The notes under the pieces were generated by a model. It saw only the letters and a program-made list of their open reading frames with translations. It had not been told where the DNA came from and did no database searches. Position numbers and translations under genes: made by a program. 64,000 nucleotides of DNA from Pagrus major (lineage: Eukaryota > Chordata > Actinopteri > Spariformes > Sparidae), in NCBI RefSeq assembly GCF_040436345.1, contig NC_133221.1:16675165-16739164 (forward strand). Direction: 5' to 3'. Below are positions 47,420 to 62,100 of this stretch, piece by piece (positions within the stretch are counted from its first letter, which is position 1; each line of letters starts with the position of its first letter).

Positions 47420-50400
47420 GCAAGACGGCCATAAATGCACATAAGAGGACTCAGCCCAGCTGCAGTGAAAGCATAAATCAAGAAGATTGATTTCCGTGGT
47501 TTGATTGGTTTACAGTGCAGATAAACAGACATGCAGAGATAAAGATAAAGAGAAATAGTTCAGATGGATTGGTTAAACTCATTTCAAGCCAAATGCCCTA
47601 AATGTACCTTGTTTGGCTTTGGAATTTTAATACTGAATTTTGCAAAAATGCCAGCTTTCTCTCACAAGACATGTTGCAGTTGGTGGACAATTGTGAAAAG
47701 TTCAGATCCCAAATTTTCCAAATTGTATCTCTCGTTTAAATTGTGTTTTACTGTCCAACAACAAAAAAACAAACATGTGAATGATAGTTGATGGATAGTT
47801 AATAGTTAAGTTTTAGAAAGAAAATCTGACATTTACATTTTTTTTATTTATTTATTTTTTTCAGTACGTAGCCTACTGAATGGTTTTTGTAAGTTCTGTA
47901 AAGCACCTCTACTTAGGAGCAGAATATCTTCTCTTCTACTGCAGTGGCTGGGCAAATGCGAAGAGATGGTGTTGTACCTGGAAAAAAGTCTTGGTAGCAT
48001 AATATTTGACTGACACATACACAGAGTAAAACATGGAATATGTGTTTTAGTATGTGTTCCCATTTCAAATTAGGTGTAACAAAAACTATAATACAAAGCT
48101 CAGACTCCCGTTTTTGGCTATATTATGAGTATTTATAGATATTTCATGAGCCATAGCTTTTCACAGTTTTTTCATCACATCGTAACTCAAAAATAAAGGT
48201 CGTCTTTACTAGACCTTTTACAATCAATAAACTGTTTTTTTAATCTTGTTTAACAGTCACTTACTGTCAGTTTTTGTATAAAGAACTTGTATAAAGGCTA
48301 TAAATTTAGGAATGAAATTTACTCCAATCGCTTGTTTTAACTTTCGGTAGAGGTTGTCTGTTTATTTATGATTGGATTTGGCACGGGCGCTTAGAGTCGT
48401 CTACAACAGCAAAAGCTGTGAATCAGAATCACTTTCTGTGGTGCATCACTCTGGACTGCCACTGCTGTACCTCTGCAGAGTTAACCACTAACCGTCATTT
48501 GACAAGGTCTTTAATTCCCTTCATCTACGCAGTTTTCCCTCGACTTCACTGGGTTTTCCATGTCTGCATGAGCACACACCCATGTCTGGTGCCTTGATGT
48601 GTCCCTGTGAATAATTGCACAAGTGTATGCATACATCGTGTTATAAAAGTCCTGCAAAAAGGAAAAAGTATTATTTTAATCAGACCGCAAAACCCTTTGC
48701 TTTGTAGCGAAGAAAGGTGGAGTATAGTGTGGCTTTCTGGACTTATTTGGTCATGTGGGTGGAGTTCAAACTGCAAAACAGAAAAGGATTATTTTTTTCT
48801 GGTCTACTTCTGACCGAATGGAGGGAATATGCCTCTGCACAACATGGCTTCATCGAGACTTTTCCCTCCCGCGTCAACGATTTTTCCATATTAATTATTC
48901 AGAAATGTTTCCTGTCTTTTTTGACACCTGTGAAGCAGTTCAACTTCTTGTTCCATTACGGTAAAGACGGATACTACGTAATTAGACTTCATATGTTTCC
49001 AGTTACATATGCTGATGTCACTGTTTTTCACTACTGCCTTTCAACCTCTCCACCACCAACACTAACCATTTCAGAGCAACATGGAAGCCATTAGGTAGCC
49101 TCTAATGATATAGCCAGAAAGCCTGTATCACTATTTATTTCTGTCGAGGGATTGAATGGGTTAAATGTCAATGTCTATATATTGCAAATTGTCATGATGC
49201 GTACAAGTTTCCACCAAACTTGTAGTCAATCTGAAATGAGTCATAAGCTGTGTGGGAATAGTTGAGCAATGTTGAGCCCATGAACATTAATTTAAAGCTA
49301 CTGTTGTCACTGAATATGTATAACTTGTTCTGTCAGGTCTTATGGATTTAACTGATAGGGTAACCTCGAGCAAACATCTCTTAGTAACTATTGGTGTTTT
49401 GTGCATGTATTGGAGATTCTGCTTGTCTTAATCATTTTTCCTCATGTCAAGCTTTGCTTAGGTACTGACATCTGGGCATTTATAGTGCTGGCAAGTAATG
49501 GCTGCTGGCTGAGGTTTAGCATACTTCGAGCCATACCTTAGAGGGCTAAGCAGGGGTTTGTTCAAATGGAGAGATATTCCAGCTCTAATTTAAGCAAAAT
49601 CTTGACTGAAGCCAAAAGTTTCCCAGTTTGGACTGAACTGGCAACAACGATACGTTTCACTGTGCAGAGATAATTTGTTTTTTCAATGTCAAAATGTAGC
49701 CAAATTGTGCAAAATCCTTGAACTCAGCAACATACTGTGCAGATAAATATGAAACGGACAAATGGTGCAAATGCATATGGTGTATTTTACTCTTATCAGA
49801 CATGTATGTGTGATCTGACATGTTACTTCTGTCCGACAAATTAAAGCTTGGTGGATACAGTAAAAGAACCCTTGTGCCACTGAGTACAATTGAGTACTAT
49901 TAGCTTATATATGACTATGATAGAGAATTGTTTCAACTCATTATCAGATTTGTTGCATTGGCTCGCTTTATACTGTGAGGTGTGAAGTTTTGAGAAATTA
50001 TTTAAAAACAAAATATTAGACACACCTGCTCCTGTACATTTGGAGGTGGTGGGACGAAGTAGTAAATTTCAAATCATTTTGAATTAACAGCTTTCTAACA
50101 CACTCTGAAGAAAAAGCTATAATATTATACTGTATTACAGAGAGGTATCTTTTTTTACAACCCATTTGTGTTGCATTGTACAGGTGTTGCTTTTAATGTG
50201 TCCAGCCAGCTTCTGTATTTCATCCCATTGAGGAAATGAGTGCTTAATGTTGAATAAAACTTTATTTTTGACAACACAGTCAAGACCATAATTGTACCAA
50301 AGCTGTAGTTTACTTTATGTTCGCTGTTTGTTGGGTAAGTATAAAATCGCTCTTAACAGAATGAAAAGTCATACGCAGCCTCTCTACTCTTTTCCTCATT

Positions 50401-51728
50401 GTGGTGTCAATCATTGTGTCATCCCCGCAAGTGTATAGCATACCAATAAATATGTTTATAGCAAGACATAACATTTGACTGTAAATATGTCTTAGCCAAC
50501 ACACAAATAAATGGGTATGCCAGTTGAGCAGCATATGCAACTAATTATGAACTCTTTTTTTGTGTTTTAACAAGAAAATGAAGGAGGAGAGGAGAGATAA
50601 ACAGGGATGCGTGACAGTTAATCTTCCAGTGTAGTTTTAGTTAGAGGGCCTTGCAAAGTCTCACTCATACACAAAAAAAAATTAAGTAAAGAAACACAAT
50701 GAAGAAAAATGTGCCTCTTGACATGTTACACTGTTATTTAAGAGCTCAGCGTGGGAGAAAGATGCTGCTATCCAACATTAATTATTGTATAAGCAGATAC
50801 GGTTTCAGATTTAGCCTGAAACCTTTCCAAATCTTACTCCACCTCAATGAGAACACTTTCTGTGTGTAATCACTGGTACTGGCAGGGAGACTGCTGTGGT
50901 TAGGAAATGCAGCCAACATCTCAGGGAATGCACCAGTAAGAAATAATGGTGTAGCAAACTACCTCTACTTTATGGCATTCTGATTTCCATGTGCAACAAG
51001 TAACCAAACCAAAGTCAAATATCAGTAATATTACAAACTCCATTTTGAGACTTCTTCTTTGGTGGCTGATTGAGTCATCCTTGGTCTTAAGAAACAAAAG
51101 ACTTAAGGGTGAGCAATAAATCAATGCAGACCTCGTTTCCCCTGGGCTATTCAGCCACTTGGGGTGTAAAACGCTCAAAGGCAATGAGCACTTGAAAGTC
51201 TGGAGCTGCGGACAGATTCTGCCCAGCAATTATCCTGTCTGCGTGCCTCCTAAACACTGCATACCAGATATGTTTGGGCCTCTTCAGCAACAGTCCCAGT
51301 TATGGAGACACAGATGCTAATGACACCATATTTTCAGAGCTGCAGAGACAGAGGGCCTCTGGCCATCACTTCTAAAACACATGCCACACAGCCTGCACCA
51401 CCCACACCACACAGACCTGTTATTGATGACCATTGACGGCTCTCCCCTTCACTCGACTCAGGGTGGCCGCCATAGGCAACAGAGCAGTAAATACAACTTG
51501 TCTAGGTAACATAACATACTCATAACTGCTTTCCAGTTACCTGCACTTGTCTTGTTGGTGAGGACAGCTATCCTATGATGTGTTGATACATTTTCTCTTC
51601 TCCTGGTAGAGTTGTGTTGTCTAAGACTTGGCGTTTCCTTTTTGGGCTTCTGCCCAGTAAGGAGCACACTGACAAGCACCTGTCACATGGATTGATGTGT
51701 CCAGCTGGTGAGCATGCGGTGGGCTAAG

Positions 51729-51760
51729 AGACACAGGAGCAGGAGCAGGAGCAGGAGCAG
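51729..51760. repeat. (AGGAGC)n short tandem repeat
   Basis: About five hexamer units of AGGAGC within purine-rich DNA. Confidence 0.85.
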
Positions 51761-53510
51761 CGCACATTAAATCTGATGGCCAAAATGAGAGGGGTGTGGT
51801 TGAGGCCCAAGCAGAAGGTTTGAAGGTGATAGAAAGATGAGGTAAGATGGAGGGGTGGAAGAGAAGGAGGGGGTGGATCACTGAGGGAGAAGGTGACAGG
51901 AAGTGACTCTACCTTGGATACCTTCAAGGTGACTCAGTATGACAGAACATTCCCAAGGGTTTACTACTGCAAAGAGAGATAGACTGAGAGGGAGGGAGAG
52001 AGATTTCAAGGTGCAAAAGCTCTTTGCAGATGTCCAAATACGCAGTAAATCACTCCTAGGACCTGAGGGTGCTCAAATGCTTTTTGACTGAATCTGTCTC
52101 GCAGCCCAGCGGCTCCAGAATGACTAAAACATTAACAGGAGTCTTCAGGGTAGCGGCAGCAGCCCACCCATCCCCCACTAGCGTCTGCACAATCCCAGGA
52201 CTGTGCAAACATAAGGCCAAACCAAAATGGCCTCCATTCAGATGTTGTCCAAATGCACGTTTTGTTTGAAACCAGGAGAATGCTTGACTTGAGGATAGGC
52301 TTGTGCACAAACTATCTGTTTAGCCGTGTGTCCCCATTCCCATGAGTCATAAAGCTGCCCCTGGCATTTGAGTAGAGAGGTCTGTGTGTCGAGTTACAGG
52401 TGTTCTTTTTAACACGGTTGCTCGAGAAAAAAAAAAAGAAAAAGGTTTATGACTTTTCTTCTATGGCGGGCTGAGGAAACAGAAGTGACATTGGGCTTGA
52501 AAACAAGTTTAAACCTAGGATGTAATCACCTTTATAGCACAATAACAAATAGGCCTACACAGCATGCTATGCGACCATACTTCAGCAATCAACATACTTT
52601 TCTGCAAACACCCGTTGAGCAAAAGCTGCAAACCTTTAATCACACCGACCGTCAGAGGGCTGAGAGGGAGGAAACAAATTACTTGTGAATAAAAACAAAC
52701 AGCAATATTTAATTTAATTATGTTCTATTATAAACACATAAAGAAGGAAGCCGCTTCCAAAACTTCATCATTACTGGCCTGGAATCATTACTTGATTTTA
52801 CTTTCTTTGGTTTAGAATAAAGAAAAAACAAAACCATTTGGTGAATGTTCAGTAAGAAGTTTAGTGCAGCACCATTATTCAAATGTGCAATAACATTAAT
52901 GTATCCATTTCTTATTGGTCATAAATGGGCCGAGTAGTGAAATGAGTAGTAGTGAAATGAATGAAATTCTTTCAACAGTTTTATGGGTAGAAAATTACAA
53001 CTCCACATTTTGAATTCATTGAACTGTAACTGGCAAGCTTACTTTGGAGACTGAATAAATGTTCTTTTTATGTACGCTGTTTAAACTTTTTGAATGCTTT
53101 AACATTAATGTGTTATAGTCTTAACTCTGCTTTTTTTCTGGACATTGTCCTATAGATAAGATTATCTTCACTCCAACCCTCATTTTGCCTCCTCTGACCT
53201 CCAAATGGAAAATGACTGACATGATTTAATGCTAATGAAGAGAACATTAATAGGGGATATAAACCAGTGAGTGCTTATAATTACAGCAGAACTATATCCA
53301 TGACTTTAAATAATTTCAATACATTTAGTAGTACTAATCTCAACATTAATTCATCTAACGCTACACAGATATGCTTAATTTGCAACTTGTTTTCAATGTC
53401 TTCTGATAGAAGGACAGAAACAGCAACATTGCCACAAAGGGAGAAATGGAGATCTGCAGAGGCAGGACTGTCTGTGGCTCTCAGCTGCCTGCCTTGATGT
53501 GTGTGCTCGA

Positions 53511-53524
53511 CTGCCCCCTGGCAG
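53511..53524 (-). promoter_or_regulatory. CTCF-like motif
   Basis: Minus strand CTGCCAGGGGGCAG matches the CTCF core at about 12 of 14 positions, including all of YAGRKGGCRS. Orientation is opposite to the weaker motif at 36.1 kb. Confidence 0.3.
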
Positions 53525-54152
53525 ATAGGGCTGTCACTGCACTAACATTTCATTAGAAAGGAAAACCACTCCCTTCAACAGAATACCCCAGAAAATGGTC
53601 CTGTGTCTTAAAGATTTGTCATATTTACCCTCCATTAATGACACCTGCATTGTTTGAGGTGAATCTAAGAGGATGCACATCATCTGAAACCCCCAGAGGT
53701 TTATAATTTCTTTAAAATCTTTAAGACACAAAGTCAAAAGAATGAGCCTCTGAATACAAACATAGGTATTGGCAGCCTATCCTTCAAAAACAACACATTT
53801 AAACTACTGCAACCTATACAAATAAAAGTGACTGATCATTACAAATTTCCTGGTCTTTGGCATTGTGCAATAAAACATTATTATACCACCACCCAGCTGA
53901 GATCAGAGCCTTTCCTTTTCATTTAGATTTTTGAGCAATGCTTAAAAAACTAAAATTATATAACCGGTAACAAAGATTACATATGCAGAAAGAACTGTTT
54001 CAATCTCTGCCAGGAATCAATGTGTATCAACTATACATGGGGTAAAATGCTCATTACTCTTATAGCAGTAACACCTATAGATACCAATAGGTAGACAACA
54101 AATATAAAGCAAAGTACAAGCATAGTAAGCAAAAGATGATGGGCTAAATGTA

Positions 54153-54171
54153 TAAAAAAAAAAAAAAAAAA
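54153..54171. repeat. Poly(A) tract
   Basis: Roughly 19-base A run. It could be a retroposon tail, but no recognisable element body was seen next to it. Confidence 0.85.
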
Positions 54172-55601
54172 TGCATGGGAGGACCCCACCGCTTGCAAAG
54201 TTAATATCTAGTTCTTTTTAAATATTAACCGCAGTCAGAGGGTGGAAAAGCTTAAACACAGTGGGACAGTATATCTTTGTGACAGACCATTTTACATAAA
54301 GCCCGCCTGTTCACTGGTACACTAGCCGTAATGCAGTAAGGTTAGATGTGTTGTTAAACTACCCTCTGTCACAAACACACGCTGTGTGACTGAACTGCAG
54401 AGTAGCCCACCAAAACTGACGCTGTGGGAAATGGATACTGCATTACAGTACCGCAGTCTAACTAAGGGTGGCAGCACAGCCCCTGACACAAGACTTGACT
54501 AACTGTGATCACTGCCAGAGAGCATCTTTAATATCTGAACATGAAGCAGCATCACAGTGAACCACTTGGTAGATGAACAGCAACTTTGGTGAATGAAGCC
54601 AGCATTAAAACTTCATAAACTCATCAGCACTAGAACTATTAGCTCTTTATAATCAATCAATAGTCCACTCTCCTTGTTACCATTTTAGGTGAGAAATATA
54701 GCGTTGGTACTTCACTCCTTAAGGACAGCTTTGTGCTCAGTAACACCTTCCTCTGATAAATGAAGAGAGTATACTAGAAGGGCCACTGCAGATGAACATG
54801 CATCACTGCATCCATTTCGCAGTGCTTAAAGTCTGCTCAGTGCAGGATGACATCACTCAACAGAGATTACTGGAGCAGAACCAGAGCCTGTAAGGCTATT
54901 CAAATTAATTAACAAATGACCTTAGATTAAAGGGGGAGTCACAGATCAGACAATGGAGGCATTTATCAATTCAATCGGCAAGTCTCTCACATGATGCCTT
55001 AAATCTCTTCTCTGCGCTACAAGCCAACACTCCCTTACGCTCTCGAATAAGACACACACTGTATTATATGTAAGTTAATATAAAAAACAGCTATAGGGTA
55101 CTGCGTAATTTACTCTGCTCTCGCAGCCGTTTCAATGAATAAACTTGTATTAAAATGCCTTTGGATATAAAAGCATCACTGGTTGCTTTTCTATTTGGGC
55201 AGGAAAATTCCACAATAAAGAAGCAACCAGGAATCCTGTCACAGAGCTGTCTGATAAAGTGTGAAATAAGCAGCAGCCCAGATGGCATTTTCTTTTATTT
55301 CAAGAACAGACTATATCTGGACCATCTCAGAGAGACAAGTCAATCTCAAGGTTCGCTAATACAGTTCCATGGACAGGGGGATAAATCCCTGGTAGGCAAC
55401 AAAAAGCAGATCAATAAAGAAAGCATGTAAACAAACCACAGTGGAAATGAAGTTGAGATGGATGGAGAGCAAGGTAGTGCGGGTGACCAGCAGTACTTCA
55501 AATAAAGCACACGGCCAGGAACTCAAAGAAGAATAAAGGGCAGAAAGCCAGGGGGGACGGTCAGGGTGAGGAGCAGTGGGAGTGCAAATGAGGAGAGGGA
55601 G

Positions 55602-55686
55602 ATGCACGGCCATGAAGGAGAGAAAGAGGGAGAGAGAGCGTGAGGGAGATGGGAGAAGCGAGAAAATGAGGGAGAGAGAAAAACGG
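55602..55686. repeat. Polypurine (GA-rich) block
   Basis: A long, nearly uninterrupted A/G stretch with many GAGAG units, followed about 45 bp later by a C/T-rich CCTTCC array at 55730-55757 on the same strand. The opposed purine and pyrimidine tracts could form triplex or hairpin structures. Confidence 0.8.
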
Positions 55687-56727
55687 TAGTGTAGAAGTGA
55701 TTTATGCTAGTTGTATAATTTTCTACAACGCCCCCCCTTCCCCTTCCCCTTCCCCTATGGCTCTCCTTTCCTCCTCAATATCCAACCCTCCCACCAGGGT
55801 GTGCTCCTCCTCACTGTCACACCAAGGAACAGTCCCTGGCCACACCAGCCAGTGATTAAGATTCTGCCGTGATGCGACTGCAGCACTTCGCAAATGGAAG
55901 ACTGGACATAATTTCCCTAAAATGCTGTTTTTTATCACCTATTTCCCCTTCATCAGCTTGCCGCACACGATTGATAGCTGATGGCACCTCTGACAACTTA
56001 ACGTTTTTATGGCTAGATTTATGGGCTATCTGCTCCTCTCCTTTTACAGCTCAAACTCTGTAAAAATGCTTATTTCTCAGATAAGGAGAGGGAGGGTGTG
56101 TGTCTATGTGTATGGAATGGTATCACACCCAGCTAAATGTATGTATGAGAGAGACGGGCCCACCTCACTGCATTGCAGTCCAGATCAGTGCTAGGCTTCC
56201 ACGGCTTTATAGCAACTGAAATTACCTCTGCATAGCACCATGGATTAAATAATACTTCTCACTTCTGAGATAGCACACAACCAAAATCTCAACACCTCCT
56301 TAGCAGCAAACATTGCAGTCATCCCCTTTCTAGGAAATAGTAAACACTTAGTAAACACAGTCTTCTCTATGCATACAACGTGTATTCATTTAATTTCTTC
56401 TCTCCCAGATATAGGCCAATCAAGCATTATCTAATTTATTGTTTTTAATCGTGAATTATCTCTAAAACATGTTCTGCTTTTTCCTTTAGAAAATTGGTAA
56501 AGATAAAGCGCAAGAGCTCATTATCATTCTCAGGTTAAGACAGGTTTGGCTAATTGCAGTGACGCTAAGTTAGGTGAGCAGTGAACACCTGAGTACTAAC
56601 TGCCTTGTTGAGTGTTTATGTGCGTGAGTGTCTGCACATGTTGATGCAAGTAAGAGGTTTTCAACGTACTGGGGGGTGCTGCTGGGACCCACTCAGCTGC
56701 AGTGGAAGTGTGGCCACTGCAGGTTTC

Positions 56728-56775
56728 CCCCTCCCTCCCTGGTCAGATTTACCCCTCCCTCCCTGGTCAGATTTA
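56728..56775 (+). repeat. 24-bp direct duplication
   Basis: Two adjacent identical copies of a unit with CCCCTCCCTCCCTGGTCAG followed by ATTTA. Identity suggests a recent slippage event. Confidence 0.85.
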
Positions 56776-56872
56776 CAGCCAGTACGGTCTCCCAGTTAGC
56801 CTTCTCCTATCCTCCACTGATGAGCCTGGCAGATCCCAGACAGACGCCCCGGGGGGACTGGAGTGTGACAGG

Positions 56873-56958
56873 GAATGGGGGAGGGGAGTGAGGAGAGGGA
56901 GAGAGAAAGAGTGAGGGAGAGAGATGTGAAGAGTAGGGAGGAGAGAGAGAGAAAGAAC
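56873..56958. repeat. Polypurine (GA-rich) block
   Basis: About 85 bases of almost pure A/G with GAGAGAG runs and few T interruptions. Confidence 0.8.
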
Positions 56959-58975
56959 CAGTCTGATGAGATCAGTGATTCATAGACACCCAGGAGGACA
57001 CACCCTGGAATGGGGTAATACCACACATGTTTTAACAGGGCTGGCCCATAATTCATTAGGGTTACCAAGGCTACAAGGAGCACCTTAGGAGAGAGGCCCC
57101 AGAAATCATCTCTGCATGTTGTTAGATGCAGCCCATATAAGAGAGGAGGGATTAATATTCAAGGCTACAGTGTGCTTGCCTTTAGTGCAGAAGACCAATC
57201 TGTTGAGTGGAGAGAAGCAGCACATTTGATATCTGCATATTTCCACATCAAGTCACAGGTTGCTCTGAATTTTCCACACCCTTTCTTGTCTGCATCTGAG
57301 GAGGTTGTCAGTGGAAATTTTATGGCACAAAATATGTTGCTGGAAAAAGTGCACCTCTAATGTGCTTAAATAAAGCCATGTTCCCAGTGCAATAAACCCA
57401 GTATGGTGCTAACCTCTTCCAGAAAAAAACATCTTTCATGTTGCCGATACCACTGTGCCTTATGCTTCATTACAAAAATACTAATCAGTGTGCACTATAT
57501 GAAAAGCAAGCTGGACCTCACCTGCAACAAGAAGAGAATTACAAACCATTATCTTTGTTTATAAAGCTCTTCTAACGTTGCTGCTTTAGTGTATCATAGC
57601 TCTTCTTAAAATTAAATTAACCAGACCAAATCTCAGTAGTAGATGACCCAGAGATAAATAGTGAATCTGGAAAGACTGCCTTCCAATATTATCAATGGAA
57701 CAAATTGAGCCTACAAAAGATATGAAATCTTTATGATCTCACAGTGTGATTTTAAACTTTTAGTTATGGATTATTCAAGATGTCTGTGATTGTTGTTGTT
57801 ATTCTTTCTGTACTCGAGTCTTTCTTGCAAAAGAACTCTTGATCTCATTGAGATGACCTGATTGAATAAAGATTATAATATTATATACATGTCTGCATAA
57901 CACCCAAGTTTGTGAATTCATTGTAGTGAAGTAAACTTTGTAGTTCCTAAATGTAACAATCATTGGAAGGCTTTTTCCATGAGGCCTTCAGGCCAGCCCT
58001 GACTGGAGAGCTTGCTTACTCTGATTATTCTCTGTAATTGCTGCTGTTTTCTCTGTCTCGAGTTTTATAGGGGTGCAATGAACAGGTATGGTTTGATTGT
58101 GGCGTTGGAAAGCAGACACAGCTCATGTTGTTTCAATTAAATCCGGAGCAATTCGGAGTATCACGCTTTGGTTGACTTGAGTCAGATTTCTCATTTCCAT
58201 TTTCCGAAAGCAAGGCAGGATTATGCACAAGAGACCAGAGGACGATGATAGTAAACGAGGCCATTACAACCTTACTCAGCACCTGGGAGGTGCTGTATGA
58301 CTATTCTGCACTGAGGTTTATCATCACCTTGTTTCCTCGCACAGCGCCAGCCTGTTGACATCATACTGTGAAATTCTGGACATATGTGAAGTATTGAAAC
58401 AAATACACAACTACCAGGTAACGACATGACCTCAGTGCAGTAAAAAACTCTTCATCATCTAAATACAATTTAATAGAAGCCTATTAATCACATAATGTAA
58501 AACATGGTCTCTTCTAAAAGGCCACAAACTGGGTTATCCATTGAAAAATGGTCTCTTTCTGATTAAGCAATCCCATTGCAGGCAAAGGCTGCCCAGTTTT
58601 CATAAATCACTTCAAACATACATGGCATTTGATTAGAACCCATTAGCAATGAGCAACAGTGTGTGTACGACGCGACTGTGGGGAGGCATGTGCATGTGTC
58701 TCATCTCACATTTTCCATGGCCTGCTCTGTAGGATGTTCCTCATTAGTGTGAATATTAATGCGACCAGAAAAGGGGGGAAAGAGGGTAAGAAAAATGTAA
58801 AAGGAATTTGGAAGAGCTTTTTAAAGGGGCCATTTCATCAGAATCGTTATTTTTTTGCGGTTCTCTGAAGGCTCGTAACCGGCGGTCTATGAAGAGAGAC
58901 ATGCCGCAGTGGGGCTTAATTTAAAACCAGAAAGGTCACTGCGCTAAGAAAGGTCCTCAGCTCAGCCAAAAATAT

Positions 58976-59178
58976 AAAATGAGGAGGAGAAAGAGAAAGC
59001 AGTGGGGGAGGAGGAGTGGGCCAAGAAAGAGAGCAGAATGGAAGGAGATCAGAGGATGCCGATTGGGAAGGGGGGACCCAGGCGGGAGGAAACACGTTCA
59101 AGTAATTTGGAAAGACAGTGTTATGGAAGGGAGTACAAAAATGGAAAAATACTGAGGGAAGAGGAAAAGTGAGAGAGG
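58976..59178. repeat. Purine-rich region
   Basis: About 200 bases dominated by GGAGGAG and GAAAGAG units with scattered pyrimidines. The serine/proline/leucine-rich open frame on the other strand (58916-59197) is its artefact. Confidence 0.7.
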
Positions 59179-62100
59179 ATAATGAACAGAGCTGCAATTG
59201 AACTGGAACAGGCCGAACATCAAAACAGATGCAAGAGGTTTTTTGTTTACTTTAATGGTGTTTTTGCAAGTAATTTGTTATAATGGCCGACAATTTCAGG
59301 GAAAAACACTGCGTCCATACACAGTGAAGGATTGCCAATCTGTCCAACAATCTGTGTTGGCAGAAGAACAACCCTCCCCAAGCCTTTACTGCATTAGGCT
59401 CCCCATGCTTGGTACTGGACCAGAGTGCTAATGGTCAGATGGTAAATTAGCTTTGCCATATGCAACTCAGCACAGAAAAGGTACGACTTTGAAAACAACA
59501 TTTCTCCCCAGATCCGTCTGTTAAGAAAAGATGACACTTGATTTGGCAGACAAATGCATGTCATGTGTTGGCCTTGTTAGCAAAACTAAAAAACAGTCAC
59601 CCTCCCCCAGAGCATTACCTTACATTCCACAAACTAACATCCCTGTTTTCAATCACTTGTTTATCTATCAGCTCACTTTAATTGTCCACTGGGTTTTTTT
59701 GACTGCACCGCATTACATAAAATGCACACAGGAGCCTCATGGCAGCAGCGTGACAGCCTCTGATGTAAAGCCTCACGCTTTGCACAGATAAGACGGGTTC
59801 AATTTTAATGTTGCTAGCACACCGAGACGCACCAGGCTCACTTGTAAAACAGAATGCCCCCTTCGCTTGTAAACGCAGCAGCCCAAGAGGAGGAAAGAGA
59901 TGGGGGGTTGGGCCAGCTGAGGTGGGGCTGAATTAAAAGGAGGAGAGGAATTCCACTTGTCCAACTCCTGCAATCCATCCAGTGGATCAATTTCTGCCCT
60001 CAAATTCCCAATCCATTCCCAATCTCTTTTAAAAACTAATACCCAATTCCAATCACAACTGCAGTAAAGCATATCTTGTAAAAGGTCATAGTGTGACCTC
60101 GGAGTTCTCTAAATTGGATGCTGGTTGGCCCACTTTCCCTTTGAAATACTGCACTGCCTGAAATAAAAACTGCCCTGTGCACAATCATACCACCAGTGGG
60201 ACCTGCAGCCAGCCCATCAGTAGGTGTTCATGTTGATGTGAAGTATCACAGCACGGAGAGTTTAACAAGATATTGGTTGTCTGTGTTGAGGGAAACGAGA
60301 ACCCGATCTCAAACCTAAACTAGAGCATGGGGGCCCAGGAGTGATTTTGGGATAGGTGTGCGTATGTGCTCGCCATAGGCAGCAGCATGCCGGCATATAG
60401 TGGAGCATCTCTCCTGCAGCCAGCCAAGGGAACATATCAGATGGACGATCAAACACTAATCATTCCCTCACGGCCCATACCGAGTAAAGCTGTCATTAAT
60501 TTTGCGGAATTACATCAAATCTGAGACATTCTTTATGTGGCCCACGGCCTGCAGACAGTTATACGACAGGGACTGCTGCGCTAAGCAGATGGGGCAGCTT
60601 GGCCGTGCATACTAAATACCACCGTCCCCCATTTCTCTATCTCCGCCCTCCCAACACTCTGCCCTCCTTCCTCTGCTCCCGCTCCCTCTTTCTTTGTTTT
60701 CTACCCTTCTAATGCCTTTCCTTGACTACATGGTCATACAGCCCTCACTGATTACATCACTGCCCCCACAGCGAAAGGTGTTATCTGAGTCTAAATGCTC
60801 ATATTGCTGTAAGTAACTATCCTTGATAGAAAATGCACGAACAGACTTTTATTCTTAAATGCTTGAGCCTGAAACAAGGCACATCACGCATTAATTTACT
60901 ATGATGAGAAAATAAATTGTTTACTGACATAAATCTTGAATGTTTGTCTCTTGGATGTCGACAACTCTAACAGTTTACTTGCCTACACACAACAGAAGGT
61001 CATAATCCCATTTGAGGTTTCCTTGGCAACTGATTACTGCTGAAGGCAAGTTACAATTTATGACTAGTGACACATACCTGCCATTCCCTTTGAATGAGAC
61101 ATGTGGTACGCTATATTCAGACAGACCACCTCAGGTAATAAAACTGCAGTAGCACTCAGGGGCTATACCATTTTCTTATATTGAGAGGAATTCCAAGCCA
61201 GGCTGCTAGAAATCAGCAGACGACAGGGATTAAATTTGTGTGGAAAAGTACTACAACCGATAAATAAACAGCATGCTGAGCATTTTGTGCCAGAACAGTT
61301 GATAGTGGGGAGTTTTTAGAGCTTAAAAGTGTTGACATTAGCCCAGTTCACACTTCCCAAAGTTAAAAGAATAAATTCATATGGTGTGCATGTGCATGTG
61401 TGTGCGTGCATTGGGGGTGGGGGGGTTATGGCAGACAGAGGAGCCATAACAGCAGGCAGTCAGGTCAAGATCAAGCAGTTTCATGGACAATCCACTTTCA
61501 GTCTAGTCTCTATTAGGGTGAAGCCTCACATTCCTCCCGCACGGCCATCTTCTCACTTCACACAACAGTGACGCTTCAAAGTCAAGGCTATCTGAGGTCT
61601 GCCATAATGGCTTCTGGAAGAACAGTGCGACAAAACCCCAAACAATGACTGAAACAGCCAGTAGGAGTCAGAGTATATGATTAATTTAAAAACAGGTCTT
61701 TCATATACATGCATTGCTGGTTTTTAATAGTGGCTAATTCAAATCGTGATAACAAATGCAGAAGCTAGACCCCCACTGGGATTCTTGTTGAAGCTACAGC
61801 TGCAACAAAATAAAATTAAGAACCTGAACATTTTTCATTTCCTAACATCCTCACTATTAACACACATGTAAACAATGCCTACTGAATAAGATAGTCTTTG
61901 CAGTATAACCTATTTAATTATCCAACTGCATAGAGAGCCACTATTTCCAGCACCACTCTGCTCACACAGGCTCAGCACACTATTAATCCACTTAAACACA
62001 ATTTATAGGGCCTCAACATCGACTGTCCATTGGCATAAAATTACATGAAGCGTCCTTATAGTGTCTTCAACAGACTAAATTAGCCAAACTGGACTTACTA

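Noticed and set aside
48717..49094. 125-codon plus-strand frame
   Set aside because: No recognisable domain, AT-rich codon use, and overlapping frames of similar quality. Most likely chance.
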